DNA of 7,262 nucleotides from Clostridium sp. (GTDB lineage: Bacteria; Bacillota; Clostridia; Clostridiales; Clostridiaceae), in the NCBI GenBank assembly GCA_018372555.1, contig JAHAIU010000144.1:1-7262 (forward strand). Direction: 5' to 3'. Below the pieces are notes generated by a model, which was not told where the DNA came from, did no database searches, and saw nothing but the letters and a program-made list of their open reading frames with translations. This document shows positions 5,305 to 7,262 of the stretch, in pieces; the first letter of the stretch is position 1; each line of letters starts with the position of its first letter. A program made the position numbers and the translations under genes.

Positions 5305-5400
5305 TATAAGTTGTAATAAAATTTTTATATGTTATTAAATTAAATTTCATGTTAAAAATATTTAAGATATAAAGGGATTTTAACAACTTATATAAAAATT
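5305..5400. repeat. Nested AT-rich inverted repeats downstream of queG
   Basis: TATAAGTTGT (5305-5314) is the exact reverse complement of ACAACTTATA (5383-5392). AATTTTTATAT (5320-5330) is the exact reverse complement of ATATAAAAATT (5390-5400). The right arms overlap, so the two stems compete. There is no T-rich tail typical of a terminator. In AT-rich sequence such pairs arise by chance more readily, so the meaning is uncertain. Confidence 0.45.
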
Positions 5401-5522
5401 AAATAAGGATAATTTAAATTGATGTAGTTTACTTTAGAACATTTTGCTTTAAATTATATAAGAATGTAAGATGTAACCTACTAATTGAAGTATAGTATCA
5501 AACTAGGAAGTGAGGGAAAATA

Positions 5523-6227
5523 ATGCTATCACCAATAGTAGTAAAAATAGTAAGTGCTTTGCCAGAGTCAATGGTAGTAAAAGTGACAAAAATATTAGTA
5601 AACAAATATTTTAAGAAATATGCAAATATTAAAATAGATGGAATTGAAAAACTTGATAATGTAGATGGACCTTTAATATTTATTTGCAATCATTTAAGTA
5701 ATGCTGATGGCTTAATTTTAGATAAGATACTAAGAGAAAAGTTTGACCCAACCTTTGTGGCGGGAGTTAAATTATCTAATGATCCTGTAACTAAGTTTGG
5801 AACTATGATGGTTAAGAATATTGGAATAAAGCCAAATTCTGCAGATAAGGAAGCTATAACTAGAATAGTAAAGCTTGTTAGAGGTGGAGAAAACTTAGTT
5901 ATTTTTCCAGAAGGTACAAGAAGTAGAACAGGTGCTATGATTGAAGGAAAAAAAGGCATTTTATTAATAGCAAGACTTACAAAAGCTAAAATAGTACCTA
6001 TAGGAATGTATGGCACAGAAATTCTTTTACCTATTAATAAAGATGGTGATATGGGTGGAGAAAAATTTAATTATGCTGATGTACATATAAAGTTTGGTGA
6101 ACCTATTTTATTGCCTAAAAAGGAAAAGGACGAAGACAAACACGATTTCGATGATAGATCAATGAACTTTATAATGAAGTCAATTGCTAATTTATTACCT
6201 GAAAGATATAGAGGGGTTTATAAGTAA
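5523..6227 (+). CDS. plsC: 1-acyl-sn-glycerol-3-phosphate acyltransferase (PlsC family)
   Basis: This enzyme acylates lysophosphatidic acid at sn-2 to form phosphatidic acid, the precursor of membrane phospholipids, on the inner face of the cytoplasmic membrane. The 234-residue protein has the catalytic HX4D box NHLSNAD (56-62; His57, Asp62), the substrate-binding FPEGTRSR box (128-135), and the later KIVPIGMYG motif (156-164) of the LPLAT fold. The N terminus (about 1-28) is only moderately hydrophobic and amphipathic, so attachment may be peripheral rather than by a transmembrane helix. A purine-rich GAGGG (5512-5516) lies 6 nt before the ATG. The gene is alone, over 200 nt from each neighbour. 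A related LPLAT acyltransferase with another acceptor is possible. Confidence 0.9.
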   Translation: MLSPIVVKIVSALPESMVVKVTKILVNKYFKKYANIKIDGIEKLDNVDGPLIFICNHLSNADGLILDKILREKFDPTFVAGVKLSNDPVTKFGTMMVKNIGIKPNSADKEAITRIVKLVRGGENLVIFPEGTRSRTGAMIEGKKGILLIARLTKAKIVPIGMYGTEILLPINKDGDMGGEKFNYADVHIKFGEPILLPKKEKDEDKHDFDDRSMNFIMKSIANLLPERYRGVYK

Positions 6228-6496
6228 TGAGAAATTAAAATTAAGAATTGAGAGGAAATTTTTCACTTAATTTTTATTAAGAGATATTTTGTATTAATTT
6301 TAATTTTTTATTCTTAAGTATTAAATTTAAGGCTGTTACGAAAAATGATAATTAGAGATATAAAATTGTAAACCCATAATTAAGTAATTTTGAATATATA
6401 ACTTCAGAAGTTTATTTTAAGAAATTTATTTATGTGTTTAATTAATTTTTATTTATTTAGTTTTATTATGTTACAGCATAGTAGGTAGGTGATTTT
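6228..6496. other. AT-rich gap after plsC with inverted repeats
   Basis: AAATTAAAATTAA (6232-6244) is the exact reverse complement of TTAATTTTAATTT (6294-6306). Between them CTTAAT/ATTAAG (6266-6281) forms a 6-bp hairpin with a TTTT loop. This resembles the layout of the 4094-4230 gap. A second segment from about 6330 to 6478 begins GGCTGTTACG and ends TTACAGC, a partial terminal-inverted-repeat look without a clear target duplication. No gene and no clear terminator is seen. The nth ribosome site (AGGTG near 6487-6491) lies at the end. Confidence 0.45.
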
Positions 6497-7153
6497 ATGA
6501 AAAAGAGAACTAAAGAAATTTTAGAAATATTAAAGGTTGATTATCCAGATGCAAAATGTGAGCTTAATCATGAATCCGCTTTTCAGCTTTTAGTGGCTAC
6601 TATTTTATCAGCTCAAACTACAGATAAGAAGGTTAATGAAGTAACAGAAACTTTATTTAAAGAATATCCTGATTTAGATGCCTTTTTAACTTTATCTTTA
6701 GAAGAGTTAGAAAGTAGAATAAAGCAAATAGGACTTTACAGAAGTAAGGCTAAGAATTTAATAATGATGTGCAATCAATTAAAGCAAAACTTCAATGGAG
6801 AAGTTCCAAGTACTATGGAGGAATTAACTTCACTTGCAGGTGCAGGTAGAAAAACAGCAAATGTAGTTTTATCAAATGCTTTTGATGTGCCTTCTATAGC
6901 AGTTGATACTCATGTGTTTAGGGTTTCCAATAGATTAGGACTTGCTGATTCAGAAAATGTTCTAGAAGTAGAAAAACAATTACAAAAGGAACTTCCAAAA
7001 AGAGAGTGGAGCTTAACTCATCATTTATTAATCTTCCATGGTAGAAGATGTTGTATTGCCAGAAATCCAAAGTGTGAAATTTGTGATTTAACTAAGTACT
7101 GTAAATATTATAAAGAAAATCTGAAACTTAAAAAGACTAGTAAGAAAAAATAA
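6497..7153 (+). CDS. nth: Endonuclease III (DNA glycosylase/AP lyase)
   Basis: Nth removes oxidised pyrimidines from DNA and cleaves the abasic site, a base-excision repair step. The 218-residue length is normal. The helix-hairpin-helix motif is at about 110-122 (LTSLAGAGRKTAN) with catalytic Lys119, and the catalytic Asp137 is in VDTHVFR (136-142). The [4Fe-4S] cluster cysteines follow the C-x6-C-x2-C-x5-C pattern at Cys186, 193, 196 and 202. An extra Cys185 sits directly before the first ligand. Substrate-pocket motif LSAQTTD (37-43) is intact. The C-terminal tail (about 206-218) is very lysine-rich and may aid DNA binding. Ribosome site AGGTG lies about 5 nt before the ATG. The gene stands alone. 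Confidence 0.95.
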   Translation: MKKRTKEILEILKVDYPDAKCELNHESAFQLLVATILSAQTTDKKVNEVTETLFKEYPDLDAFLTLSLEELESRIKQIGLYRSKAKNLIMMCNQLKQNFNGEVPSTMEELTSLAGAGRKTANVVLSNAFDVPSIAVDTHVFRVSNRLGLADSENVLEVEKQLQKELPKREWSLTHHLLIFHGRRCCIARNPKCEICDLTKYCKYYKENLKLKKTSKKK

Positions 7154-7234
7154 TAATTTTGTATTAAAATGCGAATATAACATAATGATATGTATTAACT
7201 TTCCGATTTTTAAATAATTTCGAATACAATTCTA

Positions 7235-7262
7235 AATTTAAGCTATCTAAGCTGGCTAAATT
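7235..7262. repeat. Short repeat/hairpin at the window edge
   Basis: Two imperfect tandem 9-mers, TAAGCTATC (7239-7247) and TAAGCTGGC (7248-7256), are followed by TAA. AATTTA plus GC (7235-7243, one bulged A) can pair with GCTAAATT (7255-7262). It may be the start of the nth terminator, but the sequence that would hold a T run is outside the window. Confidence 0.3.

Noticed and set aside
5498..6016. Two - strand ORFs (5498-5689 and 5690-6016) opposite plsC
   Set aside because: Both are antisense shadows of the conserved acyltransferase, with no family motif; the hydrophobic residues reflect AT-rich antisense codons.
1..7262. CRISPR array, tRNA or rRNA genes, transposase or phage genes
   Set aside because: No regularly spaced direct repeats, no cloverleaf with CCA end or rRNA core sequence, and no transposase or integrase motif were seen on either strand.

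Overview
The window is strongly AT-rich, with A/T-ending codons, GGAGG-type ribosome sites, a T-box leader and oxygen-sensitive Fe-S enzymes. This points to a low-GC Firmicute, most likely Clostridium sensu stricto. The species cannot be named from the sequence alone. All six confident protein genes lie on the + strand and are separated by AT-rich gaps; only cysK and cysE are clearly one operon.

Layout. Positions 1-673 hold no large gene. They contain a strong hairpin terminator (58-102), a cluster of inverted repeats (293-433) dominated by a perfect 23-bp palindromic stem with a structured 33-nt loop, a sigma-A-like promoter (452-479) and a complex leader with a hairpin, a possible 23-codon leader ORF and two mutually exclusive stems around a ribosome site. 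This leader precedes a 422-aa soluble protein with PRC-barrel, MgtE_N and paired CBS domains but no magnesium channel (674-1942). A consensus promoter (1951-1978) then drives a cysteine-specific T-box leader (about 2011-2264), followed after an unusually long 284-nt spacer by cysK (2549-3457) and cysE (3493-4077). Next come queG (4316-5299), a plsC-type acyltransferase (5523-6227) and nth (6497-7153).

How the genes work together. CysE makes O-acetylserine and CysK turns it and sulfide into cysteine; the T-box lets uncharged tRNA-Cys switch the pair on, closing a feedback loop. QueG (last step of queuosine synthesis), PlsC (phosphatidic acid synthesis) and Nth (base-excision repair) look like independent housekeeping genes with no evident functional link to each other.

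Most interesting parts. The best candidate for something undescribed is the leader of the PRC/MgtE_N/CBS gene, where a possible leader ORF, a 10-bp stem and an 8-bp ribosome-site-sequestering stem overlap in a way that suggests translational switching. It does not resemble the M-box. Second is the structured inverted-repeat cluster at 293-433, which looks like a dispersed repeat or structured RNA rather than a terminator. The two AT-rich intergenic stretches at 4094-4230 and 6232-6306 may be degenerate copies of one repeat family.
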